Assembly (NCBI RefSeq): GCF_947492555.1
Contig: NZ_CANLNE010000002.1
Coordinates: forward strand, 301,501-365,500
Reading direction: 5' to 3'
From: an uncultured Roseobacter sp.
GTDB taxonomy: Bacteria > Pseudomonadota > Alphaproteobacteria > Rhodobacterales > Rhodobacteraceae
DNA length: 64,000 nucleotides
Positions 34,057-42,542 of the stretch are shown in pieces. A model generated the notes under the pieces. The model did no database searches and had not been told where the DNA came from. It worked only from the letters and a program-made list of their open reading frames with translations. Within the stretch, counting starts at the first letter, position 1. Every line of letters begins with the position of its first letter. The position numbers were made by a program, and so were the translations under genes.

Positions 34057-35157
34057 TTGGCCGACACTAGCAATGCAGACGCGTTCGTCGAATTCGAGCG
34101 CGTGCAAAAAAGTTATGATGGCGAAAATCTCGTTGTCAAAGACCTCAACCTCTCGATGCCCAAAGGTGAATTCCTGACGATGCTTGGCCCCTCGGGGTCC
34201 GGAAAGACGACCTGTCTGATGATGCTGGCAGGATTTGAGACCGCCACCCACGGCGATATTCGTCTGGATGGGGTGTCGATCAACAACATACCACCGCACA
34301 AGCGGGGCATCGGTATGGTGTTTCAGAACTACGCGCTGTTTCCGCATATGACCGTGGCCGAAAACCTCTCCTTCCCGCTTGAAGTGCGCAAGATGAGCAA
34401 GTCGGACCGCGAGGCAAAGGTAACCCGCGCGCTCGGTATGGTGCAGATGGGCGATTTTGCCGGACGCCGCCCCTCGCAACTTTCGGGTGGCCAGCAGCAG
34501 CGGATCGCTCTGGCGCGCGCGCTGGTTTTTGAACCTGAACTGGTGCTGATGGACGAACCGCTGGGCGCTCTGGACAAGCAACTGCGGGAAACCCTGCAGT
34601 TCGAGATTACCAAGCTGGCGCATGATCTGGGGATCACCGTCGTCTATGTGACACACGACCAGACCGAAGCGCTGACCATGTCCGACCGCGTTGCCGTCTT
34701 TGACGATGGCCGCATTCAGCAGCTGGCCCCGCCCGACAAGCTCTATGAAGAGCCCGAAAACAGCTTCGTGGCGCAGTTCATCGGCGAGAACAACACGCTT
34801 GAGGGCAGGGTCAAGGAAATCAAGGGCGGGACGGCGCTCATCGAGTTGGACAGCGGTGAATTGATTGACGCACAGCCCGTGAATGTCGCGGCGGCGGGGG
34901 AGCGCACACGCGTGTCGATCCGCCCTGAGCGGGTGGAGTACAACAAGGACCGCCTGAGCGAGGACGCGCATACGCTGAAAGCCGAAGTGCTGGAATTCAT
35001 CTACATGGGCGACATCTTTCGCACGCGGCTGCGCGTCGCGGGCACCGACGAGTTCATCATCAAGACCCGCAACGCGCCCGACGTCGAGCGGCTCACCCCC
35101 GGTCAGCAGATCGAAATCGGCTGGCTGCCACAGGATTGCCGCGCATTGGACGCCTGA
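34057..35157 (+). CDS. ABC transporter ATPase, spermidine/putrescine type (second system)
   Basis: The ATPase is 366 residues from a TTG start at 34057, chosen because GGGGAG lies 6 bases upstream and the family's first conserved segment (VEFERVQKSYDGENLVVKDL) follows at once. It has Walker A GPSGSGKTT, the signature LSGGQQQRIALARAL, Walker B LVLMDEPLGALD and a C-terminal TOBE domain. It begins a plus-strand operon with a binding protein, a DUF1330 protein and two unusual permeases. Confidence 0.9.
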   Translation: MADTSNADAFVEFERVQKSYDGENLVVKDLNLSMPKGEFLTMLGPSGSGKTTCLMMLAGFETATHGDIRLDGVSINNIPPHKRGIGMVFQNYALFPHMTVAENLSFPLEVRKMSKSDREAKVTRALGMVQMGDFAGRRPSQLSGGQQQRIALARALVFEPELVLMDEPLGALDKQLRETLQFEITKLAHDLGITVVYVTHDQTEALTMSDRVAVFDDGRIQQLAPPDKLYEEPENSFVAQFIGENNTLEGRVKEIKGGTALIELDSGELIDAQPVNVAAAGERTRVSIRPERVEYNKDRLSEDAHTLKAEVLEFIYMGDIFRTRLRVAGTDEFIIKTRNAPDVERLTPGQQIEIGWLPQDCRALDA

Positions 35158-35274
35158 CGGCGGACGTGTGCGACCTGTCGTGTCCGGGCAACGGGCACGA
35201 TCTGACAGAGGCGGAGGCCAAGCCCGTTGCCACCTGCCTCAAGACCCAAACGGGCATATAATTGGGAGACTATA

Positions 35275-36381
35275 ATGAAACTGACCAAGACGCTTTTGGC
35301 ATCTACCGCGCTGACAGTTGCAGCCGGCATGGCCACAGCTGACGGCCACATGGCCAATGAAATGACGATTGTCAGCTGGGGTGGTGCCTACTCCAACTCG
35401 CAGCAACAGGCCTATCACAATCCATATATGGAAAAGACGGGCATCAACATCATCAACGATGAATCCTCTGCCGAAGCCGTGGCCAAGCTGCGCGCGATGA
35501 ACGAGGCGGGCAACGTCACATGGGACGTGGTTGACGTGGTTGCCGCCGACGCCATCCGCCTGTGCGACGAGGGTCTGGCAATGGAGATCGACCCGGACGA
35601 GCATCTCGCGGCCGCGCCTGACGGCACCTCTGCTGAGGATGACTTCGGTGACCTGCTGGTATCCGACTGCTTTATCCCGCAGATCGTCTATTCCACAACC
35701 TTCGGCTACCGCACGGATATGGTTGGCGACACGCCGCCCACCTCTGTCTGCGCCATCTTCGACACAGATGCCTATCCCGGCAAGCGCTCGCTTGAAAAGC
35801 GTCCGATCAACAACATGGAATGGGCTCTGCTCTGCGATGGTGTTGCCAAGGACGACGTTTATGACGTGCTGGAAACGGACGAGGGCCAGCAACAGGCGCT
35901 CGACAAACTGGCCACCATCAAGGATGACGTGATCTGGTGGTCTGCCGGTGCCGACACGCCACAGCTGCTGGCAGACGGCGAAGTCGTGATGGGCTCGACC
36001 TACAACGGTCGTCTGTTCTCGGTGATCGAAGAGCAAAATCAGCCCGTCGCCATGCTCTGGGACGCGCAGGTGTTCGATCTGGACGGCTGGATCATCCCAA
36101 CCGGTCTGAGCGAGGAACGTCTGGCCCGTGCGCTGGACTACATCTATTTCGCCACAGACACGCAGCGTCTGGCGGATCAGGCCAAGTATATCAGCTATGG
36201 CCCGGCGCGTGCGTCTTCGGCACCGCTGGTTTCCACCCACGCGGATCTGGGTATCGACATGGCACCCCATATGCCAACCGATCCCAACAACGCGCAGAAC
36301 ACGTTCCTCTACAACTACGAGTTCTGGGCTGACTATCGCGACGACATCGACGCGAAGTTCCAAGCGTGGCTGGCACAATAA
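35275..36381 (+). CDS. periplasmic solute-binding protein of the second ABC system
   Basis: The 368-residue protein has a signal peptide (about 1-23, ending ATA) and a periplasmic binding fold of the spermidine/putrescine (SBP_bac_8-like) type, with MTIVSWGGAYSNSQQQAYHNPYMEKTGI and DVVDVVAADAIRLCDEGLAMEID. GGGAG precedes the ATG. The segment starting with SWGGAY is shared with the polyamine, opine and iron branches of this superfamily, so the ligand is not fixed by sequence. Confidence 0.9.
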   Translation: MKLTKTLLASTALTVAAGMATADGHMANEMTIVSWGGAYSNSQQQAYHNPYMEKTGINIINDESSAEAVAKLRAMNEAGNVTWDVVDVVAADAIRLCDEGLAMEIDPDEHLAAAPDGTSAEDDFGDLLVSDCFIPQIVYSTTFGYRTDMVGDTPPTSVCAIFDTDAYPGKRSLEKRPINNMEWALLCDGVAKDDVYDVLETDEGQQQALDKLATIKDDVIWWSAGADTPQLLADGEVVMGSTYNGRLFSVIEEQNQPVAMLWDAQVFDLDGWIIPTGLSEERLARALDYIYFATDTQRLADQAKYISYGPARASSAPLVSTHADLGIDMAPHMPTDPNNAQNTFLYNYEFWADYRDDIDAKFQAWLAQ

Positions 36382-36406
36382 CCCTTCTTAGGGACTGATA
36401 TCCAAG

Positions 36407-36431
36407 GCAGGGGCCGCGTAGTGGCCCCTGC
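36407..36431 (+). terminator. hairpin after the binding-protein gene
   Basis: GCAGGGGCC and GGCCCCTGC form a perfect 9-bp stem with a seven-base loop, 26 bases after the binding-protein stop. No T run follows, so it is more likely a 3'-end stabiliser or weak attenuator than a full terminator. The downstream genes continue in the same direction. Confidence 0.7.
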
Positions 36432-36451
36432 TACATCAAAAGGACAGACCA

Positions 36452-36739
36452 ATGCCCAAAGGCTACATCATCGGCCATATCACCGTCACCGACCCAGAGG
36501 CCTACAAGGAATACGTGATCAAGGACACGCCCATTCTGGAAGGGCTCGGAGGACGTTTCATCGTCCGCGGCGGACCATCGGAAGTGATGGAAGGTGAAAG
36601 CCACGAGCGGCATGTGGTCATCGAATTCCCGTCGTATGAGGCGGCCAAGGCGGCCTACAACGACCCCGCCTATCAGGAAGTGATGAAAATCCGGCATCGC
36701 ACGGCAGAAAGCACGATCATCGTGGTTGAAGGTGCCTGA
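36452..36739 (+). CDS. DUF1330 family protein
   Basis: The 95-residue soluble protein has the ferredoxin-like dimeric alpha-beta pattern of DUF1330: KGYIIGHITVTDPEAYKEYV, RFIVRGGPSEVMEGESHERHVVIEFPSYEAAKAAYNDPAYQE and a final AESTIIVVEG. Its function is unknown. Its placement inside an ABC importer operon, with the first permease starting one base after its stop, suggests a role in processing or sensing the imported compound. Confidence 0.9.
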   Translation: MPKGYIIGHITVTDPEAYKEYVIKDTPILEGLGGRFIVRGGPSEVMEGESHERHVVIEFPSYEAAKAAYNDPAYQEVMKIRHRTAESTIIVVEGA

Positions 36740-38380
36740 ATGACAGATGCGACGCAAAATTCCGGCCCAATGATGGCCGCCGATGGCACAACGCTGAAAT
36801 CCAGCCTCAACCGGGCGCTGCGGCGTCAGAAGCTGCGGGCGCTGATGCTGATCGCGCCGCTGCTGATCTTTGTGCTGGTGACCTTTATCGCGCCGATCGC
36901 AGATATGCTGTTCCGCTCGGTGGAGAACCAGATTGTCTCCGACACCCTGCCGCGCACGACCACACTGCTGGCGGATTGGGACGGTGATGCCGGTGAACTG
37001 CCTTCATCCGAGGTCTTCGAAGCGCTGTACACAGATATTTTCATCGCACAGGAACGCAAGCTGCATACCCGTCTCGGCTCGCGTCTGAATTACGAATTGA
37101 CCGGCGTATCATCGCTGTTTCGCAAATCGGGCCGTAAGGTCGAGGATATGGGCGAGGTCTATCAGGACCAGTTCGAAGACCTCGATGGCTTCTGGAAGGA
37201 CAGCGAAAACTGGAATGCGCTGATGGGCAGCGACAGCTGGCTTGCTGACCAGACCGCGTGGGATGACAAATCAGACGCCCGCCAGCCGGCCTTCGAGCCG
37301 CGCGAAGAGATCGAAAGCCTGCTGCCGCAAACTGCGGCAACCTTCGAAATCTTTGCCGATTTCGTCCAGAATGAAGATGAAGACAACCTCGCCAAGGAAG
37401 ACCCCTGGGCGCTGGTCTATTCCGCGCTCTACACCGACCTGATGCAAGAACCGGACGTCTCGGGATATGGCGGTCCTGGCTCTGCCGAACTGCTGCAGGC
37501 GATGGGCGCTGTCGGCACATTCGAAAACGTGGACTACCCGGCGGCGTTTGAGGAGATCGACAAGGATTGGCACAGCATTGACGTCTGGCAGACGATCCAG
37601 ACCTACAGCCCGGATTTCACCTCGGGCTATTTCCTCAACGCTGTGGACATGAAAAAATCACCCGACGGGCCTGAGATGCGCCCTGACAACGAACAACTCT
37701 ACATCAAGCTCTTTATCCGCACGCTGTTCATGTCGCTGGTCATCACCGGGAGTTGCATATTGCTCGGCTACCCGGTGGCCTGGATCCTCGCCAACCTGCC
37801 TGCGCGTACCGCGAACCTGCTGATGATCCTCGTGTTGCTGCCGTTCTGGACATCGCTGCTGGTGCGCACCTCCGCCTGGAAAGTCATGCTGCAACAGCAA
37901 GGCGTGATCAACGATACGCTCGTCTGGCTGGGCGTGGTGGCCGATGACAGTCGCCTTGCGCTGATCAACAATCAGACCGGCACGATCATCGCGATGACCC
38001 ATATCCTGCTGCCCTTCATGATCCTGCCCCTCTACTCGGTGATGAAGACCATCCCGCCCAGCTACCTGCGTGCGGCGAAATCCTTAGGCGCCACCAACTG
38101 GACTGCTTTCTGGCGCGTCTATTTTCCACAGTCCGTGCCGGGGATTGGCGCGGGTTCGATCCTCGTCTTCATCCTCTCCATCGGTTACTACATCACGCCG
38201 GAACTCGTGGGCGGGACAACCGGTACCTTTATCTCCAACCGCATCGCCTATCATATCTCCAGCTCGCTGAACTGGGGATTGGCAGCAGCACTGGGGGCAA
38301 TCCTGCTGGCGGTCGTGCTGGGCCTCTACTGGGCCTACGACAGGATCGTCGGCATCGATAACGTGAAGCTCGGAGGCTGA
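36740..38380 (+). CDS. ABC permease with a large extracytoplasmic insertion
   Basis: The 546-residue protein is a PotB-type permease nearly twice the usual size (about 280-300). One membrane segment (about 36-56) is followed by some 265 acidic, soluble residues (about 57-325). Then come the remaining five segments and the EAA-type loop YLRAAKSLGATNWTAFWRVYFPQ (about 445-467). By topology the insertion should lie in the periplasm. I recognise no domain in it. It starts directly after the DUF1330 stop. Confidence 0.88.
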   Translation: MTDATQNSGPMMAADGTTLKSSLNRALRRQKLRALMLIAPLLIFVLVTFIAPIADMLFRSVENQIVSDTLPRTTTLLADWDGDAGELPSSEVFEALYTDIFIAQERKLHTRLGSRLNYELTGVSSLFRKSGRKVEDMGEVYQDQFEDLDGFWKDSENWNALMGSDSWLADQTAWDDKSDARQPAFEPREEIESLLPQTAATFEIFADFVQNEDEDNLAKEDPWALVYSALYTDLMQEPDVSGYGGPGSAELLQAMGAVGTFENVDYPAAFEEIDKDWHSIDVWQTIQTYSPDFTSGYFLNAVDMKKSPDGPEMRPDNEQLYIKLFIRTLFMSLVITGSCILLGYPVAWILANLPARTANLLMILVLLPFWTSLLVRTSAWKVMLQQQGVINDTLVWLGVVADDSRLALINNQTGTIIAMTHILLPFMILPLYSVMKTIPPSYLRAAKSLGATNWTAFWRVYFPQSVPGIGAGSILVFILSIGYYITPELVGGTTGTFISNRIAYHISSSLNWGLAAALGAILLAVVLGLYWAYDRIVGIDNVKLGG

Positions 38381-38382
38381 CC

Positions 38383-39561
38383 ATGGCTGCATTAACCCCC
38401 ATCTCCCGCACGCCCGTGTCATTCTATGTGCCCGTTGTCGCCGCAGCGGGCGCGGTGGCCGGTCTCCTTGTCGGCACCGCACAGGGCAGTTCCCTGATCG
38501 GCATCATCGGCGGCGCCATCCTCCTGGGTGCCATTGCCTTTCTGCTGACCCAGATCATCAAGGCCGAGGCACCGGGGCGGTGGGCACTGACCGCCTTATT
38601 CGCCGTGGCCGGGTTTTTGATGGGCGGGTTGGCCGCAGGTATCATCGGGCTGCTCTTCGGGTGGTTCTTTGGCTGGTTCACCTTCTGGCTCTTTGAGGGC
38701 CGATACCGCGCCTATGTCGCCCCCTATCTCACGCCCGGTCAGGTGCTCTGGCACTACACATTCCGGGTGATCTGCGGCGCGATCCTGGTCTTTTTGATCA
38801 CCCCCATCCTCGTGGTGATGCCACTCAGCTTCAATGCCGAGGATTTCTTCACCTTCACCCCTGAGATGCTGCGTTTTGACCCCGCAGGCTATTCGCTGAA
38901 ACACTACGAAGACTTCTTCACCAACTCCGATTGGCAGGGCGCGCTTGCCAACTCGGTCCGGATCGCCCCCATGGCAACCCTGCTCTCCGTCAGCTTCGGT
39001 ACCCTCGCGGCCATCGGGCTCAGTCAGCCCCACGTGCCTTTCCGCCGCGCCATCATGGCGATCCTGATCTCCCCGATGATCGTGCCCCTGATCATCTCGG
39101 CCGCCGGCATGTACTTCTTCTACAGCCGCATCGGCCTGCAAGGCACCTACATGGGGGTGGTGCTGGCCCACGCCGCCCTGGGCATTCCCTTTGTGATCAT
39201 CACAGTGACCGCAACGCTTGTTGGCTTTGACAACTCGCTGACGCGAGCAGCCGCCAACATGGGCGCCGGGCCGGTCACAACCTTTTTCCGCGTGCAAATG
39301 CCGCTGATCCTGCCGGGCGTGATCTCCGGTGGACTCTTTGCCTTCATCACCAGCTTCGATGAAGTTGTGGTCGTCCTCTTCGTCGGCTCAGCCGGTCAGA
39401 AAACGCTGCCCTGGCAGATGTTCACCGGCCTGCGCGAACAGATCAGCCCGACCATCCTCGCCGTGGCCACGATCCTCGTGATCATCTCCATCGCCCTGCT
39501 GACCGTGGTTGAAATGCTCCGCCGCCGCTCCGAACGCCTGCGCGGCATGTCTCCCGCCTGA
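38383..39561 (+). CDS. ABC permease with extra N-terminal membrane segments
   Basis: The 392-residue PotC-type permease carries about four additional hydrophobic segments (about 15-105) before the normal six. The EAA-type loop is LTRAAANMGAGPVTTFFRVQMP (about 286-307). GGAGG precedes the ATG and the gap to the preceding permease is two bases. Both permeases of this operon deviate from the standard, suggesting a distinct importer subfamily. Confidence 0.88.
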   Translation: MAALTPISRTPVSFYVPVVAAAGAVAGLLVGTAQGSSLIGIIGGAILLGAIAFLLTQIIKAEAPGRWALTALFAVAGFLMGGLAAGIIGLLFGWFFGWFTFWLFEGRYRAYVAPYLTPGQVLWHYTFRVICGAILVFLITPILVVMPLSFNAEDFFTFTPEMLRFDPAGYSLKHYEDFFTNSDWQGALANSVRIAPMATLLSVSFGTLAAIGLSQPHVPFRRAIMAILISPMIVPLIISAAGMYFFYSRIGLQGTYMGVVLAHAALGIPFVIITVTATLVGFDNSLTRAAANMGAGPVTTFFRVQMPLILPGVISGGLFAFITSFDEVVVVLFVGSAGQKTLPWQMFTGLREQISPTILAVATILVIISIALLTVVEMLRRRSERLRGMSPA

Positions 39562-39607
39562 CCGAAAAACACGCAGCCTTCATTGTTCCAAAAATATGCC
39601 CGCCGGA

Positions 39608-39630
39608 GGCGCAGGGTTCTGCCCCGCGCC
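39608..39630. terminator. terminator-like hairpin between converging genes
   Basis: GGCGC-A-GGG ... CCC-C-GCGCC forms an 8-bp stem with one mismatch and the loop TTCTG. It lies between the second permease and the convergent MltB-like gene. The preceding CCAAAAATATGCCCGCCGGAGG resembles a sequence common in Rhodobacterales intergenic regions, from memory. Confidence 0.5.
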
Positions 39631-39641
39631 ACGATCATGCT

Positions 39642-40982
39642 CTACCGCAGCCGTTTCAGCAGGCTCAGCGAGGCGTACCCGTCCTGCACCAGCCCCTGGC
39701 TGCGCTGATAGGCCCGCACCGCCTCGATGGTTTTTGGCCCGATCCGCCCGTCGATCCCCTGCGTGCTGAACCCCGCCCGTGTCAGGCGCTGCTGCATTTC
39801 CTTGCGCTCCGCAAAGGTCAGCGCCCGATCCCCACGGGGCCAATTCGCCTTGATCGACGGCCCGCCCTTGATCCGGTCACTGAGATGCCCAACGCCAATC
39901 ACATAGGCATCCGCGGTATTGTACCGCTCGATGACACTGAAATTCTTGAAGATCATAAAGGCCGCCCCCTGCCCGCCCGCAGGCAGCAGGATCGACGCCT
40001 TGCCATAATTCGGCACCGTGCGACCACTCATATCGACCACACCCAGCCGCGCCCACTGCCCAGGCGTCTTGGTGATCTTGCGGCTGGCCTGGGCATAGTT
40101 GAACCCGCGCGGCAGTTGCACTTCCACACCCCAGGGCTGACCTTTGATCCAGCCGAACCGCTTGAGATAGGCCGCCGTTGACGCCAGCGCATCCGAGGGG
40201 TCGTCCGACCAGATATCGCGCCGCCCGTCTCCGGTGAAATCCACCGCGTAAGCGAGGTAAGAGGTGGGGATGAATTGCGTATGCCCCATCGCGCCGGCCC
40301 AACTGCCGGTCATGTTGCGCGGGCTGGTGTCGCCGTTCTGCAGGATCTTCAGCGCGGCAATCAGCTGTTCTTCGAAAAACGCGCCGCGCCGCCCATCATA
40401 GGCCAGCGTGGCCAGCGACTGGATGATATCGTTCTTGCCACGATATTCGCCATAGGCGCTCTCCAACCCCCAAACGGCAACCACAACCTCTTTTTCGACG
40501 CCAAAGCGCGCCTCGATGGCGTCCAGTTTACGCCGGTGTTTCCGCAAAGCCGCCTTGCCATTCCGGATCCGGGTGTCTGACGCAGCACTGTCGAGATACT
40601 CCCAGATCGTCTTGGTGAATTCCGATTGATTGCGGTCGCGGCGGATCACATCGGGATCGTATTGCACGCCCCGAAACGCCGCCTGCAGGGTCGAGGCACG
40701 GATGCCCTGCGCCCGTGCGCGGCCTTCGAAGCTTCTGATCCAACGCTCAAATCCGGGATTGGACGCCACCTGCGTCGCCGGGGTCGGGGTCGGTGCTACA
40801 GCCTCAGGGCGCAGCTTGGGACGAAGCGCAGAGGCGATAACCGTCACCTGATCTGCCGCGCGCGTCGGCTGCTCTGCGGGACGCAACACCGGCCGCAAGG
40901 ATTGCGTGGTGCCCAGTGCACCAACGCTTGTGCTCATCAATCCAGTTGCCAAAGCAACTGCGCAAAACGATCTTAACCGCAT
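39642..40982 (-). CDS. lytic murein transglycosylase, MltB family with PG-binding domain
   Basis: The 446-residue protein has a signal sequence (about 1-22), a Pro-rich linker, an MltB/SLT_2 catalytic domain (about 74-370) with probable catalytic Glu174 in VWGLESAYGEYRGKND, and a C-terminal peptidoglycan-binding domain (about 385-446) with GFSTQGIDGRIGPKTIEAVRAYQ. No lipobox cysteine is evident, so it is probably soluble in the periplasm. It cleaves peptidoglycan to 1,6-anhydro products. It stands alone. Confidence 0.92.
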   Translation of the reverse strand: MRLRSFCAVALATGLMSTSVGALGTTQSLRPVLRPAEQPTRAADQVTVIASALRPKLRPEAVAPTPTPATQVASNPGFERWIRSFEGRARAQGIRASTLQAAFRGVQYDPDVIRRDRNQSEFTKTIWEYLDSAASDTRIRNGKAALRKHRRKLDAIEARFGVEKEVVVAVWGLESAYGEYRGKNDIIQSLATLAYDGRRGAFFEEQLIAALKILQNGDTSPRNMTGSWAGAMGHTQFIPTSYLAYAVDFTGDGRRDIWSDDPSDALASTAAYLKRFGWIKGQPWGVEVQLPRGFNYAQASRKITKTPGQWARLGVVDMSGRTVPNYGKASILLPAGGQGAAFMIFKNFSVIERYNTADAYVIGVGHLSDRIKGGPSIKANWPRGDRALTFAERKEMQQRLTRAGFSTQGIDGRIGPKTIEAVRAYQRSQGLVQDGYASLSLLKRLR

Positions 40983-41050
40983 GATATGCCCTACTGCTGC
41001 TCATTATTGTTTTCAAAAGTGTAGCGCGAGTCGGGCAATTTCGAAAGGAT

Positions 41051-41770
41051 TCAATCGCTGGTTATGCGGTCCTTCGCCATTTCTTCGACCTGACAGCGGA
41101 TAATTTCCAAATGCTCTCGTAGCATCGGCACGCGGCGTGGTCGAAAACTGTGATCCGTCCGCTTGAGCTTACGCATCCGGTCCAACCGGAACGTCCGGAA
41201 ATCTTTGCGCAGATGGCACCATGCCAATAAGACATTTGTCTTGTCCAGATAGACCAGACCGAGCGGATCAACCTGTCGCACGGTATCTGCTCCTTTACGG
41301 TCGCGGTAGTCAAAGGACACGCTGACCTCGTCCCAGGTGGCGGTGCGCAAGGCGGCCACGTCGATCTCGATCTTGGGCAGGCTGACGAAACGGTGCGCAT
41401 CCAGCACGGCATGCTGCAACCGATGCGCCTGTCGAGGTGGCACCCGCGCCTTGATCTTGGCAAGGGCAGACCGCGCTGCCTTGGCCAGCGCCGGATCACC
41501 AATGACCGCCACATCGCGCAGCCCCAGGACCAGCGCCTCCAACTCATCATCCTCGAACCCTAAAGGGGGCAGCGCCGCATCCTCGATCAGCGTATAACCA
41601 AAGCCCGCTTCGCCATCGATCACAGCGCCCATGCTGCGCAGCGCATCGATGTCGCGGTAGATCGTGCGCGGGGACATCTCCATCTCATCGGCAAGCTGGG
41701 TTGCTGTGACGGGCGGTGGCAGACGGCGCAGGGTTTGCATCATCTGGAACAGGCGGTGTGTGCGGCTCAT
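41051..41770 (-). CDS. HTH-WYL transcriptional regulator, YafY type
   Basis: The 239-residue protein has an N-terminal winged helix (TATQLADEMEMSPRTIYRDIDALRSMGAVIDGE, about 19-52) and a WYL-type effector domain (about 137-225) with DTVRQVDPLGLVYLDKTNVLLAWCHLRKDFRTFRLDRM. It diverges from a glutathione transferase gene across 79 bp, so regulation of that gene and itself is likely. Confidence 0.9.
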   Translation of the reverse strand: MSRTHRLFQMMQTLRRLPPPVTATQLADEMEMSPRTIYRDIDALRSMGAVIDGEAGFGYTLIEDAALPPLGFEDDELEALVLGLRDVAVIGDPALAKAARSALAKIKARVPPRQAHRLQHAVLDAHRFVSLPKIEIDVAALRTATWDEVSVSFDYRDRKGADTVRQVDPLGLVYLDKTNVLLAWCHLRKDFRTFRLDRMRKLKRTDHSFRPRRVPMLREHLEIIRCQVEEMAKDRITSD

Positions 41771-41849
41771 GAGATTACTCTAGCACAAGTAGTGACAGAA
41801 ATTGGCAGTAGGTCCGTATAACCTTTGTCCAACATGAAAGGAGCGTACC

Positions 41850-42542
41850 ATGATCACATTGCTGACCTACCCGCCCGCCTTTGGCCAATTCTCCGGCAGC
41901 CCGTTCTGCATCAAGGCGGCACATCTGCTGAACCTGTCCGGACAGCGCTGGAAACGCGAAAACACGCTGGACCCGCGCATGATGCCGCATCAGAAACTGC
42001 CGGTCATCCGGGCCGAAGACCAACTTATCGCGGACAGTGACATGATCCGCGCTTATCTGGAATCGCAAGGCGCGCGGTTCGATGCCGGTCTGTCGGACAT
42101 CGACCGCGCGACGTCCCGCGCCTTCATCCGCATGGCGGAAGAGCATATTTACTTTCACATCGTGCTGGACCGCTGGGCAAATGAAGACGCCTGGCCGGAG
42201 GTGCGGGAGACCTATTTTTCCTCCGTCCCCAGGTTGATCCGCGGCATGGTGGCGAACAAGATTCGCAAAAACCTGCTGTCGGCCATGCGGGTGCAGGGGT
42301 TGGGACGCTTCACGCCGGAGCAGCGTTTGGCCCGGTTAGAGCCTGATCTTGATGCGATAGTTGCACGGCTGTGGCAAAACCGCTTTCTCTTTGGCGATAC
42401 ACCAACCGCTGCGGATGCCTCGGTGGGTCCCATGCTCAGCGCGGCCCTCTCCAGTCCGGGCGAGACGCCAATGTCCAGCCGCATAAGGGAAAACGCGGTG
42501 CTGATGGGCTATGTCGAACGTGTCGAGGAAATGCTGCACTAA
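41850..42542 (+). CDS. glutathione S-transferase family protein
   Basis: The 230-residue protein has a thioredoxin-like N-terminal domain (ITLLTYPPAFGQFSGSPFCIKAAHLLNLSG, with cis-Pro in KLPVIRAEDQLIADSDMI) and an all-helical C-terminal domain (about 90-225). The ESQG and IAD/SDMI residues fit the glutathione site. The substrate is unknown. Its stop overlaps the convergent rnr stop by 4 bp. Confidence 0.88.
   Translation: MITLLTYPPAFGQFSGSPFCIKAAHLLNLSGQRWKRENTLDPRMMPHQKLPVIRAEDQLIADSDMIRAYLESQGARFDAGLSDIDRATSRAFIRMAEEHIYFHIVLDRWANEDAWPEVRETYFSSVPRLIRGMVANKIRKNLLSAMRVQGLGRFTPEQRLARLEPDLDAIVARLWQNRFLFGDTPTAADASVGPMLSAALSSPGETPMSSRIRENAVLMGYVERVEEMLH

Noticed and set aside
35239-36378. 379-codon open frame opposite the second binding-protein gene
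   Set aside because: It is fully antisense to a gene with signal peptide and conserved fold; the reading is Val/Arg/Gly-rich without motifs.
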